A DNA stretch of 19,046 bases from Leptolyngbyaceae cyanobacterium CSSed165cm_216 (GCA_007135385.1 SLIY01000424.1:1-19046), one strand, 5' to 3'. Positions 7,587 to 14,676 are shown, numbered from the stretch's first letter. Notes: a model not told the origin generated them from the letters alone. Program-made: numbers and translations.

Positions 7587-8912
7587 ATGAAAAAAGTCTT
7601 TGTTCTCGATACCAACGTATTGCTCCACGATCCGATGGCAATGTTCAGGTTTGAGGACAATGATGTGGTATTGCCAATCACCATTATTGAAGAACTGGAT
7701 CGATTCAAAAAAGACACTGATGACACCGGTCGTAACGCCCGCTATGTGTCTCGCACCCTGGATGACTTGCGCCAGCAAGGATCCCTGGTTCATGGTATTC
7801 CGTTAGCCGAAGGAGGCCACCTAAAAGTGGCCCTGTGCCACCGAGACACCCTAATGCAGCTACCCGCTGAACTAGAAGGGGATAAGGGAGATAACGCCAT
7901 CTTGGCCGTGGCTATGGAGTATCGCCATCACCACGATCTGCCCGTGGTCCTGGTGAGCAAAGATACTAACCTGCGGATTAAGGCTGACACCCTCGGGCTG
8001 GTGGCTGAAGATTACGAAACGGATAAAGTTGACATTGATGATCTCTACACTGGCACGATTGAGGTGATGACCTCGGCTGAGGCCATGAGTCAGCTATTTG
8101 GGGATGGCCATTTGCACCTGGACCGGCCGTTCTACCCCAACCAGACGATCACCCTGGTGGATGAGGTCAACCCGACCCACACCGCCCTGGCCTATGTGCA
8201 GGGGGAGCACGGCAAAATCTTACCCCTAGGCAAACTGCCCCACAGTGGAGTATCGCGGGTCCAACCCCGCAACCGGGAGCAGCGCTTCGCCTTTGAGCTA
8301 CTGTTGCAAGATCATCTTTCCCTGGTCACCCTGGTGGGCAAGGCTGGGACTGGCAAAACCTTACTGGCGATCGCGGCGGGGGTGCAAAAAGTTGCCGATG
8401 AGCGACTCTATTCGCGGTTGCTGATTGCTCGACCGATCGTCCCCCTGGGGCGCGATATTGGCTACCTGCCCGGCGACATCATGGAAAAGCTCAACCCCTG
8501 GATGCAGCCCCTCTACGATAACTTTGACCTAATTTTTGGTACCCAGGACACTCGAGGTAAGCCAGAACACTGGCGACGGGGGCACCAGGACATGATTGAT
8601 CAGGGGCTATTGCAGATTGAGCCGTTGACTTACATCCGGGGGCGATCGATCGCCCGGCAGTTTTTAATTGTAGATGAGGCCCAAAACCTCACCCCCCACG
8701 AGGTGAAAACCATCCTCACCCGAGCCGGAGAGGGTACCAAAATCGTACTCACCGGCGATCCCGACCAAATCGACAACCCCTATGTGGACGCCTCGAGCAA
8801 CGGCCTGACCTATGTGGTGGAAAGATTCAAGGGAGAAGTCTTAGCGGGACATATCACCTTGACAAAAGGAGAACGTTCACCGCTAGCAGAGCGTTCGGCA
8901 CTACTGCTTTAG
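7587..8912 (+). CDS. PIN domain - PhoH ATPase fusion (PhoH family protein)
   Basis: The 441-residue protein joins an N-terminal PIN nuclease-like domain (1 to about 160) to a C-terminal PhoH-type P-loop ATPase (about 225-441). PIN acidic residues are visible: D8 in FVLDTN, E36 in IIEEL, D102 in GDNAILA and D126 in SKDTN. The ATPase has Walker A GKAGTGKT (251-258), Walker B LIVDEAQN (360-367), a TGDPDQID sensor segment (389-396) and an arginine-rich end ERSPLAERSA. This architecture matches the YlaK-type PhoH2-like proteins, which are proposed to act as RNA helicase-nucleases. No obvious Shine-Dalgarno precedes the ATG. It stands alone and is divergent from proS. The PIN residues look intact, so nuclease activity is plausible. 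Confidence 0.92.
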   Translation: MKKVFVLDTNVLLHDPMAMFRFEDNDVVLPITIIEELDRFKKDTDDTGRNARYVSRTLDDLRQQGSLVHGIPLAEGGHLKVALCHRDTLMQLPAELEGDKGDNAILAVAMEYRHHHDLPVVLVSKDTNLRIKADTLGLVAEDYETDKVDIDDLYTGTIEVMTSAEAMSQLFGDGHLHLDRPFYPNQTITLVDEVNPTHTALAYVQGEHGKILPLGKLPHSGVSRVQPRNREQRFAFELLLQDHLSLVTLVGKAGTGKTLLAIAAGVQKVADERLYSRLLIARPIVPLGRDIGYLPGDIMEKLNPWMQPLYDNFDLIFGTQDTRGKPEHWRRGHQDMIDQGLLQIEPLTYIRGRSIARQFLIVDEAQNLTPHEVKTILTRAGEGTKIVLTGDPDQIDNPYVDASSNGLTYVVERFKGEVLAGHITLTKGERSPLAERSALLL

Positions 8913-9086
8913 AAACCACAAAACGTTATAAAATGTGCAAATTCGTCATAACTTCTTGATTTTTAGAACCTTAATATCTGGATCCCTTAACCTTTCTTGA
9001 ATAGAAATTAACCTTTATGGGAACCTGCCCAGAGCCAGGTACGGACTTGCTAGGATCGTCAGTAACGGAATAGAACGGAAGATACT
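8913..9086 (+). promoter_or_regulatory. Leader/promoter region with Pho-box-like direct repeats
   Basis: TTAACCTTT occurs at 8987-8995 and 9008-9016, exactly 21 bp apart. Read as 8-mers, CTTAACCT (8986-8993), CTTGAATA (8996-9003) and ATTAACCT (9007-9014) form three units with 10-11 bp periods. Cyanobacterial Pho boxes (SphR sites) are tandem 8-mers of the type YTTAAYYW with 3-bp gaps. A further CTTAATAT lies at 8970-8977. TGCTAGGAT at 9048-9056 could be an extended -10. The match is partial and untested. Confidence 0.4.
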
Positions 9087-9596
9087 ATGACTCGCTTTCT
9101 TGTTGCAGCCGTCGATGGGGCCAAGGCCAGGTTTTTAACCTTAGAACCGCTGATTGCCCCGGAGTTTGAGTCAGGTCCTGATTTAGTTGAGCGCTGCACC
9201 TTAGCTAATCCAGCCCTGGAAATGGCCGGTCAAGATTTGTGGGCTAACCCTAAAACTGGACGCAACCGCAGCGGTGGCAGTCAGGGGCATAACTATGACG
9301 ACCATCGCAACAACCACTTGGTGGAGTTCGAGCGACGCTTTGCCCAGGCCATTGTTGGCCGCATGGATGAGCTGATTGCTGAACATAGCCTTAATGCTGT
9401 CATTCTGGTGGCTGAACCCCAGATTCTAGGCATTCTGAGGGAGACGTTACCCAGTAGTCAGGGACGTTCAGTCCAGATTCACGATATGGCTAAGGATTTG
9501 TGCTGGATGAAGCCCCGGCAACTGCATGATTACTTGGCTCAGAAAGACATACTGCCCGCTCACCAGGTAGTGATGACTGGCAGCCGCGCCCGGTAG
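9087..9596 (+). CDS. Host attachment family protein
   Basis: The 169-residue soluble protein matches the family annotated as 'protein required for attachment to host cells': the N-terminal TRFLVAAVDGAKARFLTLE, which carries the typical strand ending in DGAKAR(F/V), a central basic GRNRSGGSQGHNYDDHR segment, and helix FERRFAQAIVGRMDEL followed by NAVILVAEPQILGILRE. The family fold is related to eRF1 domain-like proteins of the baeRF group. The biochemical activity is not known, and the name comes from plant-associated bacteria, so it should not be read literally here. The protein has no signal peptide. The gene is preceded by Pho-box-like repeats, and its stop codon lies inside the direct repeat that bounds the element at 9593-10023. 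Confidence 0.8.
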   Translation: MTRFLVAAVDGAKARFLTLEPLIAPEFESGPDLVERCTLANPALEMAGQDLWANPKTGRNRSGGSQGHNYDDHRNNHLVEFERRFAQAIVGRMDELIAEHSLNAVILVAEPQILGILRETLPSSQGRSVQIHDMAKDLCWMKPRQLHDYLAQKDILPAHQVVMTGSRAR

Positions 9597-10023
9597 TTGA
9601 CCAGCTCTGTCAAGGTGGTAGGTTTAGGTTCGTCGGAGGGTGCATAGCGTCAGGGGCGCGGCTCTGCCTATGCGGTTTTATCTCGTCGATAAAAGCCTCT
9701 CAATCACTTGTGTTAAGCCGCAATGCACCGCTCGCGAGACTTGGTGGGAAAGTCAGATGGGCCGCTGGGGGGATTTCGCTCCCCCCAGGCCCCTACGACC
9801 AGGGCGTTGCCCCAAAGGGGCACCAACGTAACAGCCGTCGCCCTGGACCTCACGGAAGGGTTGGCCGGTTGGATACGTTGTCGCGCTTCGCATTGCACAG
9901 GAAGAAGCGATTGGCCGGTTGGGTAAGCACCCGAAACGTCATCCCTTGAGCCCTAAATCTTAGGAAACGCTGCAAATGCTTGTTTGCGTTAAGTCACCTT
10001 GACAGGGCTGCCAGTAGTTGACC
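9593..10023. mobile_element. Candidate MITE-like or structured element bounded by inverted and direct repeats
   Basis: CAGCTCTGTCAAGGTG at 9602-9617 is the reverse complement of CACCTTGACAGGGCTG at 9995-10010 at 15 of 16 positions. Just outside them GTAGTTGACC occurs as a direct repeat at 9593-9602 and 10014-10023. This is the arrangement of terminal inverted repeats with a target-site duplication of about 10 bp, although the right inverted repeat stops three bases short of the direct repeat. No transposase can be read inside; all ORFs are short and overlapping. The interior carries at least five hairpins (see the next entry). It begins at the host-attachment stop codon without damaging the gene. 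A non-autonomous element or decayed IS remnant is the simplest reading. Confidence 0.45.
9642..9990. other. Series of five hairpins inside the candidate element
   Basis: Stems seen: GCATAG 9642-9647 with CTATGC 9668-9673; TTTTATC 9676-9682 with GATAAAA 9688-9694 (7 bp, 5-nt loop); a perfect 9-bp stem 9765-9773 with 9780-9788 (six-base loop TTTCGC); CGTTG+CCCC 9805-9813 with GGGG+CAACG 9817-9828 (three-base bulge); and AAC...GCAAA 9966-9976 with TTTGCGTT 9983-9990 (bulged, 8 bp). A 12-bp direct repeat TTGGCCGGTTGG lies at 9861-9872 and 9911-9922, exactly 50 bp apart. This density suggests folded RNA or DNA. It matches no RNA family I recognise. Confidence 0.45.
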
Positions 10024-10153
10024 CATCTCGCCTTTTTCTGCGAAATGCTTCGTGAACAGGCACCCCTCCCCAGAGGCTCCTGTGTACACATACCGCCTCT
10101 CTCACCAGATACCAAGCTTGCCAGCGTAGTCACTGGGTTCTTGAGCCAGTGAG
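10024..10153. other. Intergenic sequence downstream of hemC
   Basis: This holds the hairpin TCACTGG (10130-10136) with CCAGTGA (10146-10152), two bases past the hemC stop on the minus strand. It has no T run, so it is at best a weak or factor-assisted terminator. Nothing else is recognisable. Confidence 0.4.
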
Positions 10154-11128
10154 CTAACGACTCTCAGCGGTAATCTCATCTAAAATCACCTGGGCCCCTT
10201 CGGCTCGCAGTTGCTTTGCGAGTTGGGTGCCCAGGTGATCGGCCGTGTTAGTCGGCCCCTGAACCGTGTTCTTAATCACCCGCTGCCCATCTAAGCTAGC
10301 CACCAATCCAGTTAGGGTAAGGCTGTCGCCATCTAGGACGGTGTTCACCCCAATCGGCACCTGGCAGCCCCCCTCCAGTTCCCGCAAAAAAGCCCGTTCG
10401 GCCAGACAGCGGGCGGTGGTTGGTGCGTCCGATAGCACCTTCAACAGGGAGAGGATTTCTTCGTCCCCATCCCGACATTCAATCCCTAAGGCCCCCTGCC
10501 CCACCGCATGGAGGGAGATATCGGCGGGCAAGATTTCATGGATGCGATCGCCCATATCCATGCGTTGTAAGCCAGCTACCGCCAAAATAATGCCATCGTA
10601 GCCCCCCTCGTCTAGCTTGCGCAGGCGGGTATTCAAGTTACCGCGAATATCTTTGAAGGTGAGGTGGGGGTAGTGGTGCCGCAGTTGGGCTAACCGCCGC
10701 AGGGAGGAGGTGCCAATCACCGCCCCCTCTGGCAGGGTGGCCAGGGTTTTGGCTTTATTTCTCTCGTGCATGACCAGGGCGTCGGCGGGGTCTTCCCGCT
10801 TGGTGACGCAGCCCAGCATCAGCCCCTGGGGCAAGCGGGTAGGCAAATCCTTGAGGGAGTGAACGGCGAAATCGCTGTCACCCCGCAGCATCGAGTCTTC
10901 CAGCTCTTGGGTGAACAGTCCCTTGTCACCGATTTTCGACAGGGAAACATCCAGCACCTTGTCCCCCTGGGTTTCCATCGTGACCACTTCAAAGGCCAAC
11001 TCAGGGAAGTGCCGCTGCAATTCATCCCGTACCCAGTGGGTTTGAATCAGCGCCAGTTGGCTCTTGCGAGACACGATCCGAATGGTGCGCTTGGGGGTAG
11101 AAACGGTAGGGGATGCGGTGGATTGCAT
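10154..11128 (-). CDS. hemC: Porphobilinogen deaminase (hydroxymethylbilane synthase)
   Basis: The enzyme joins four porphobilinogens into hydroxymethylbilane, a shared step of haem, chlorophyll and bilin synthesis. The protein of 324 residues starts at the ATG at 11128; an in-frame TTG four codons upstream (11140) has no ribosome-binding site. Family motifs are all present: RIVSRKSQLAL (17-27), GDKGLFTQELE (67-77), FAVHSLKDLPT with the catalytic Asp94, TSSLRR (140-145), RGNLNTRL (162-169) and GGCQVPIG with Cys255, which carries the dipyrromethane cofactor. Length is normal. The gene is alone on its strand, with a short hairpin just after its stop. Confidence 0.97.
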   Translation of the reverse strand: MQSTASPTVSTPKRTIRIVSRKSQLALIQTHWVRDELQRHFPELAFEVVTMETQGDKVLDVSLSKIGDKGLFTQELEDSMLRGDSDFAVHSLKDLPTRLPQGLMLGCVTKREDPADALVMHERNKAKTLATLPEGAVIGTSSLRRLAQLRHHYPHLTFKDIRGNLNTRLRKLDEGGYDGIILAVAGLQRMDMGDRIHEILPADISLHAVGQGALGIECRDGDEEILSLLKVLSDAPTTARCLAERAFLRELEGGCQVPIGVNTVLDGDSLTLTGLVASLDGQRVIKNTVQGPTNTADHLGTQLAKQLRAEGAQVILDEITAESR

Positions 11129-11452
11129 AGTCCGTGACAAAAAGGATTGCTAACAGGTACCAGAATACAGATAGAGTGTTTAACCGAGACGCCGAACTGG
11201 CCGTTGAGACGTTTTAGATATCTGGACGCGATACCTAAACTGCGCCGCTTCTATGGCTAAAACTGCTCACCGTCACCGAATCTTAAGGTTACAGTAATCT
11301 GGTTCCCCTAATGGGACACTCTCGGTAGATGTTAAGGGGTTGTCACACTTGCGGCTATGATCCTGAGCAGAGGTGACTAGACTCTGATCGGGAACTGATC
11401 TGGAACCCAGGTCTACACCGACAATCAACAGCGGCGAAGAGGTTTTACCGTT
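11129..11452. promoter_or_regulatory. Divergent intergenic region hemC / TPR gene
   Basis: About 320 bases lie between two genes that point away from each other. On the plus strand TTAAGG (11332-11337) and TATGAT (11356-11361) have an 18-base spacer and could form a weak promoter for the TPR gene. No strong promoter for hemC is evident. I see no convincing gene here; the ORF on the minus strand across 11273-11479 overlaps the TPR start and has no family resemblance. Confidence 0.35.
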
Positions 11453-12727
11453 TTGATTCCCTTGCAGCGTTCGGATCACAGGTGGCCCCTACCCGCCAAG
11501 GGGGTAGGGGTATTGGTCATCGGCCTAGGACTCGTGGGTTTGGGACCGCTGCCGCAGTCTCCCCTGATGCCCACTTTGGTGCAGGCTCAAGTGCTGCGGC
11601 CAGAATTGCGCGATCCCTTTTTAGCCGATCCCCTAGAGGACGATCCCCGGGACCCTCTCTTGCCGACGCCGTCGGTGGATCGCCCCCTCAGTCCGTTGGA
11701 ACTATTAGCCCTGGAGGCTGATCTGGATCAACGTTTACAAGCGGCTGAGGCGTTACTGGCGGCTAACCAAGATGACGAGGCGATCGCCCTATGGTTGCGG
11801 GAAGTGCGGCTGCGGCGATTACTGGGGGTGGATGCAGAGTTGGCCGCGATGCAGCGGTTGGCTCCTCACCTACGCGATCGCAACGCCACTGAACCGCTTC
11901 AGATCCTCTCCCTACGGCTCGATCTGGTTCAGGCAGCGTTGGCTGAAGCCGACACCCTGACCCAAGCGCAGCAGCTAGTTTTGGCCGATACCTACCGCCA
12001 ACTGGGTAACTCCCCTGCCGCGATCGCCCTCCACCGGGACCTGGCCGAGCAGGCCCAGATCGCTGGCAATCTAAGCGAGTATCAAACCCAGTTGGGGAAT
12101 GTGGCCGAACTGGAAGCCCGCCAGTTTGCCTTTGAGCCCGCCGCCACCGCCTATGGTGACCTGGTCGATTTGGCCCAGGCCGCCGGTAACCAGGGTGACG
12201 AAATTCGCTACCTGAAGGCTCAAATTCACAATTTAGAGCAGGGGCAGATCCGAGAGGCCGCCCTGGCGGCTCAGCAGCGCTTATTGACCATTTATACCGG
12301 GGACGAGTCCCAGTGGCCGCTGATTCCGCCTTTGCAGCACCATATGGCCCAGAACTATGGTGCCCTGGGGGATCTCGATACTGCTTCCCGCTCCTACCAG
12401 GCGGCCTACATCAACGCCATTGACCAAGACCAGTTCAATGTGGCGGCCGAGGCCATCCGTGAACTGGCAGACCTATACAAAACCCTAGAGCGCTGGGCTG
12501 ATGTGCGCTATCTTTACGAGCAGCTAATTTTGGTGGAACAACAGGCTTTCAATGCCTATGGGCTGATGGACGCCTTTGACCAGTTAGGGCAGGTGTACGA
12601 AATCATTGATGATCCTGAGGCGGCCCTAGAGGCGTATCGGGAGGGCTTAATCCTGGCACGACATCTGAACCATCGCCAAGCCTACTTTGAAACGCAGATT
12701 GATCGACTTACCGAGGAGACAACGTAA
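11453..12727 (+). CDS. Secreted TPR-repeat protein
   Basis: The 424-residue protein most likely starts at the TTG at 11453, with GAAGAGG about 10 bases upstream; no in-frame ATG gives a signal sequence. Residues 17-31 form a hydrophobic core after basic residues, with probable cleavage near the VQAQ at 43-46. A Pro/Asp/Leu-rich linker (47-80) leads into a helical solenoid from about 85 to 420. Repeats of the form W/Y..LG....A......A are recognisable, for example LADTYRQLGNSPAAIALHRD (177-196), then a gap, and AQNYGALGDLDTASRSYQAA (299-318). TPR arrays hold protein partners; the location is periplasmic or extracytoplasmic by inference. The next gene starts two bases after its stop, so they form an operon. 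Confidence 0.8.
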   Translation: MIPLQRSDHRWPLPAKGVGVLVIGLGLVGLGPLPQSPLMPTLVQAQVLRPELRDPFLADPLEDDPRDPLLPTPSVDRPLSPLELLALEADLDQRLQAAEALLAANQDDEAIALWLREVRLRRLLGVDAELAAMQRLAPHLRDRNATEPLQILSLRLDLVQAALAEADTLTQAQQLVLADTYRQLGNSPAAIALHRDLAEQAQIAGNLSEYQTQLGNVAELEARQFAFEPAATAYGDLVDLAQAAGNQGDEIRYLKAQIHNLEQGQIREAALAAQQRLLTIYTGDESQWPLIPPLQHHMAQNYGALGDLDTASRSYQAAYINAIDQDQFNVAAEAIRELADLYKTLERWADVRYLYEQLILVEQQAFNAYGLMDAFDQLGQVYEIIDDPEAALEAYREGLILARHLNHRQAYFETQIDRLTEETT

Positions 12728-12729
12728 CT

Positions 12730-13044
12730 ATGGTGGTGGAATGGCTAACTTTTGCAGTGGATCCTGACCATCGAGAAACCTTTATTCAAGTGGATAATGA
12801 CATTTGGACGGCTTCCCTCAGCCAGTACCCAGGGTTCATTTCTAAAGAAGTGTGGATTTCCCCCGATCTGTTGGACCAGGTGGTTCTGATTATGCGCTGG
12901 CAAACTCGGGACCAGTGGAAAGCCATTCCCCCCGCCGAGCTAGACGCCATTACCCAACGGTTCGAAGCCGCCCTGCAAGGGATCAGTTACCGCATGATTG
13001 ATGCCCGTGAGTATCAGGTGCGGCGGTACCCTGTCATGTACTGA
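12730..13044 (+). CDS. TIGR03792-like cyanobacterial protein of unknown function
   Basis: The 104-residue soluble protein looks like a dimeric alpha/beta barrel (ABM-like) protein. VVEWLTFAVDP at the start, a FIQVDNDIWTASLSQYPGFISKEVW segment (from residue 18, key residues D23, W26, P34, G35) and VVLIMRWQTRDQWKAIP are typical. I believe it belongs to TIGR03792, an uncharacterised family found mainly in cyanobacteria. No active site is known. GAGGAG at 12713-12718 lies 11 bases before the ATG, inside the end of the upstream TPR gene, and the two-base spacing implies co-expression. Confidence 0.75.
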   Translation: MVVEWLTFAVDPDHRETFIQVDNDIWTASLSQYPGFISKEVWISPDLLDQVVLIMRWQTRDQWKAIPPAELDAITQRFEAALQGISYRMIDAREYQVRRYPVMY

Positions 13045-13060
13045 AAGCATCCCTCTAGCT

Positions 13061-13097
13061 GCCCTCGGTAAGATGGGCTTACCCTACCGAAAAGGGC
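13061..13097 (+). terminator. Possible terminator hairpin after the TIGR03792-like gene
   Basis: GCCC (13061-13064) plus TCGGTA (13065-13070) can pair with TACCGA (13085-13090) plus GGGC (13094-13097), leaving AAA as a bulge. An alternative inner stem GGTAAG (13067-13072) with CTTACC (13078-13083) also exists. It begins 16 bases after the stop codon at 13044. There is no T run, so termination is uncertain. Confidence 0.4.
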
Positions 13098-13136
13098 TAA
13101 TAGCCGAGTTGATCGTTTACCCCAGAGATAGTTTCT

Positions 13137-13997
13137 GTGCCTAGCGTTAACCTCCTCAAACAGGCAATTGTGACCTGGCCCCACTGGCGCACCGTGGGGC
13201 TGTATGGGTTGCTGTTGCTGATCGCGATCGTCATGGTGTTTCCGATGATGTGGCTGTTCAGCACCTCCTTCAAAGGCCCCGGTGAAAGCCTGCTGACCAC
13301 CCCACCCCAATTGATTCCCCGAGATCCCACCCTGGATAACTACCGTCGGGTATGGCAGCAAAACCCCTTCGGCCAATACTTTCTCAACAGCACGATTGTG
13401 GCCGTACTAACGGTGGTGATTAACCTGGTACTGTGCTCCCTGGCCGCCTATCCTTTGGCGCGGCTGGGGTTTTGGGGCCGCGACGTCATCCTGGCGCTGA
13501 TTGTGGCCACCATCATGATTCCCTTCCAGATCGTGATGATTCCGTTGTACATCTTGGCCGTCAATCTGGGTCTGCGGAACACCTATGCTGGGCTACTGCT
13601 GCCTTATTTAGCCTCTGCTTTCGGCATCTTTTTGATGCGCCAAGCCTTTCAGGGGGTGCCCAAAGAACTGGAGGAGGCCGCTCGCATGGACGGCTGCTCA
13701 GATCTGGGCATCTGGTGGAATGTGATGATTCCCGCCACTCGACCCGCCCTGGTTACCCTCGGCATTTTTGTGTTCATCGGCACCTGGAGTGAATTTCTCT
13801 GGCCGCTGATTTTGCTAGACCGGCCAGAGCGCTACACCTTGCCGCTGGGAGTGGCCCAGTTGGCGGGCAGCTTTTCCCTAGACTGGCGATTGGTGGCTGC
13901 CGGGTCAATTTTGTCGGTACTCCCTGCGATCGCTGTGTTTATATTTTTGCAGCGATTCATTCTGCCCACCGAAGCAAGCAGCGGTGTCAAAGGATAA
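13137..13997 (+). CDS. Carbohydrate ABC transporter permease (MalG/GgtD type)
   Basis: The 286-residue inner-membrane protein has about six membrane segments (20-42, 84-106, 117-140, 148-170, 205-227, 256-274). The binding-protein-dependent permease EAA loop is clear: EAARMDG at 180-186, then IP at 198-199 with the canonical spacing, the surface that docks on the ATPase. It belongs to the MalG/LacG/GgtD branch that moves sugars, and in cyanobacteria sometimes osmolytes such as glucosylglycerol. The start is the GTG at 13137; the next in-frame ATG would remove the first membrane segment. No substrate-binding protein, second permease or ATPase gene is adjacent, so its partners must be elsewhere. 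Confidence 0.93.
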   Translation: MPSVNLLKQAIVTWPHWRTVGLYGLLLLIAIVMVFPMMWLFSTSFKGPGESLLTTPPQLIPRDPTLDNYRRVWQQNPFGQYFLNSTIVAVLTVVINLVLCSLAAYPLARLGFWGRDVILALIVATIMIPFQIVMIPLYILAVNLGLRNTYAGLLLPYLASAFGIFLMRQAFQGVPKELEEAARMDGCSDLGIWWNVMIPATRPALVTLGIFVFIGTWSEFLWPLILLDRPERYTLPLGVAQLAGSFSLDWRLVAAGSILSVLPAIAVFIFLQRFILPTEASSGVKG

Positions 13998-14047
13998 ACC
14001 GATGTCTGGGGGTGGGCCTTTGGCCTCGATTGTGGCTCGACAACTGC

Positions 14048-14067
14048 TATACTACTAAACAGTAATA
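14048..14067 (+). promoter_or_regulatory. Operator-like dyad overlapping a -10-like box upstream of the arsR-type gene
   Basis: TACT (14053-14056) and AGTA (14061-14064) are inverted around AAAC, with outer TA pairs at 14050-14051 and 14066-14067. TATACT at 14048-14053 overlaps the left half and resembles a -10 box, but no -35 box at good spacing is seen. ArsR/SmtB regulators commonly bind imperfect AT-rich dyads in their own promoters. Confidence 0.4.
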
Positions 14068-14124
14068 CATAAAGTTTTGTGTTTGCTGCCCCAGGTCTTC
14101 CCCTGAGTTGTCGGTTATCGGTCT

Positions 14125-14535
14125 ATGCCCATGGTTTCTTCCGCTACTGCCCAGTCGCTTCCTGTTGCCGATAGCGATTGCCTGTTGGTCAAGCTCTCCC
14201 CTGATACCCTGCAGCTGGTAGCTGACTTTTTTAAGGTGCTATCAGAGTCCAGTCGTCTGCAAATTGTCTGCTCCCTCAAGCAGGGGCAGAAAAATGTGTC
14301 TGAAATTATTGAAGCTACCGGCCTGGGGCAGGCCAATGTGTCAAAGCACTTGAAAATTTTGGCCCAGGCCGGAGTCGTGAGCCGCCAACAGCAGGGGGTA
14401 TGCGTTTACTACAAAATTGCCAATTCCTTTGTGTTTGAGCTTTGCGAACTGGTTTGTGACTCCCTGTCGGTGCAGATTCAACAACAGTCTGAGAAGATTG
14501 CTCATCTCGATGCCTTTCGGCAGCCGTCTACCTAG
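14125..14535 (+). CDS. ArsR/SmtB-family winged-helix transcriptional regulator
   Basis: The 136-residue protein has the ArsR core: helix TLQLVADFFKVLSESSRLQIV (28-48, key residues L40, R44, I47), helix NVSEIIEATGLGQANVSKHL (57-76; recognition helix 68-76), and a wing with GVVSRQQQGVCVYYKI (83-98). The classic ELCVCDL metal motif is absent, because the equivalent region reads NVSEIIEA. Instead cysteines occur at 19, 49, 93, 107 and 111, the last two in a CELVC pair in the C-terminal helix. It could sense metal or redox state through a non-standard site, or be a metal-independent regulator. The gene is preceded by a candidate operator (14048-14067). The ATG at 14131 is an alternative start. Confidence 0.9.
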   Translation: MPMVSSATAQSLPVADSDCLLVKLSPDTLQLVADFFKVLSESSRLQIVCSLKQGQKNVSEIIEATGLGQANVSKHLKILAQAGVVSRQQQGVCVYYKIANSFVFELCELVCDSLSVQIQQQSEKIAHLDAFRQPST

Positions 14536-14571
14536 GACTGGGTGGTAGGCTGACGACCACATTGATGGAGG

Positions 14572-14634
14572 GTGTACGGTGCCAGGTGTACGGTATACGG
14601 TGTAAGGTGAACCGTGGACCGCAAACCGTAAACC
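14572..14634. repeat. Nine-unit degenerate heptanucleotide array, copy 1
   Basis: The 63 bases divide into exactly nine 7-mers. The first five follow GTNNAMG (GTGTACG at 14572-14578 and 14586-14592, GTATACG at 14593-14599). The last four follow GYNNACC (GTGAACC at 14607-14613, GTAAACC at 14628-14634). Since GGTNNAC is the reverse complement of GTNNACC, the halves can fold together. It sits between the arsR-type gene and the first ABC-2 permease gene. Confidence 0.75.
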
Positions 14635-14635
14635 C

Positions 14636-14676
14636 AATACCCAACATCCCCACCACCCCACTTCCCCCCCTCCCCC
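14636..14676 (+). other. C-rich tract directly before the first permease start codon
   Basis: Forty-one bases made almost only of C, A and T, with C runs of up to seven, run right up to the ATG at 14677. No Shine-Dalgarno-like purine run exists in the normal window. Translation must start by another route, or the true start is further inside. Confidence 0.6.

Noticed and set aside
8927..8932. TATAAA box after the phoH-like gene
   Set aside because: No -35 box at suitable spacing; AT-rich chance match, so it was not called a promoter.
9710..9949. Overlapping open frames on both strands in the hemC upstream gap
   Set aside because: They overlap one another in several frames, lack ribosome-binding sites and family features, and lie over hairpins and repeats. 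GC-rich sequence gives such frames by chance.
9602..10010. Assignment of the candidate element to a named IS family such as ISAs1
   Set aside because: An 8-10 bp duplication would suit, but no transposase sequence is visible and the end sequence alone is too short to decide.
10766..11137. Plus-strand 123-residue frame opposite hemC
   Set aside because: The opposite strand encodes hemC with all catalytic motifs; this is an antisense shadow.
11273..11479. Minus-strand 68-residue frame between hemC and the TPR gene
   Set aside because: It overlaps the start of the TPR gene, has no recognisable domain and no ribosome-binding site.
13014..13376. Minus-strand frames of 120 and 77 residues over the permease start
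   Set aside because: They lie opposite two well-supported genes and show the low-complexity composition of shadow frames.
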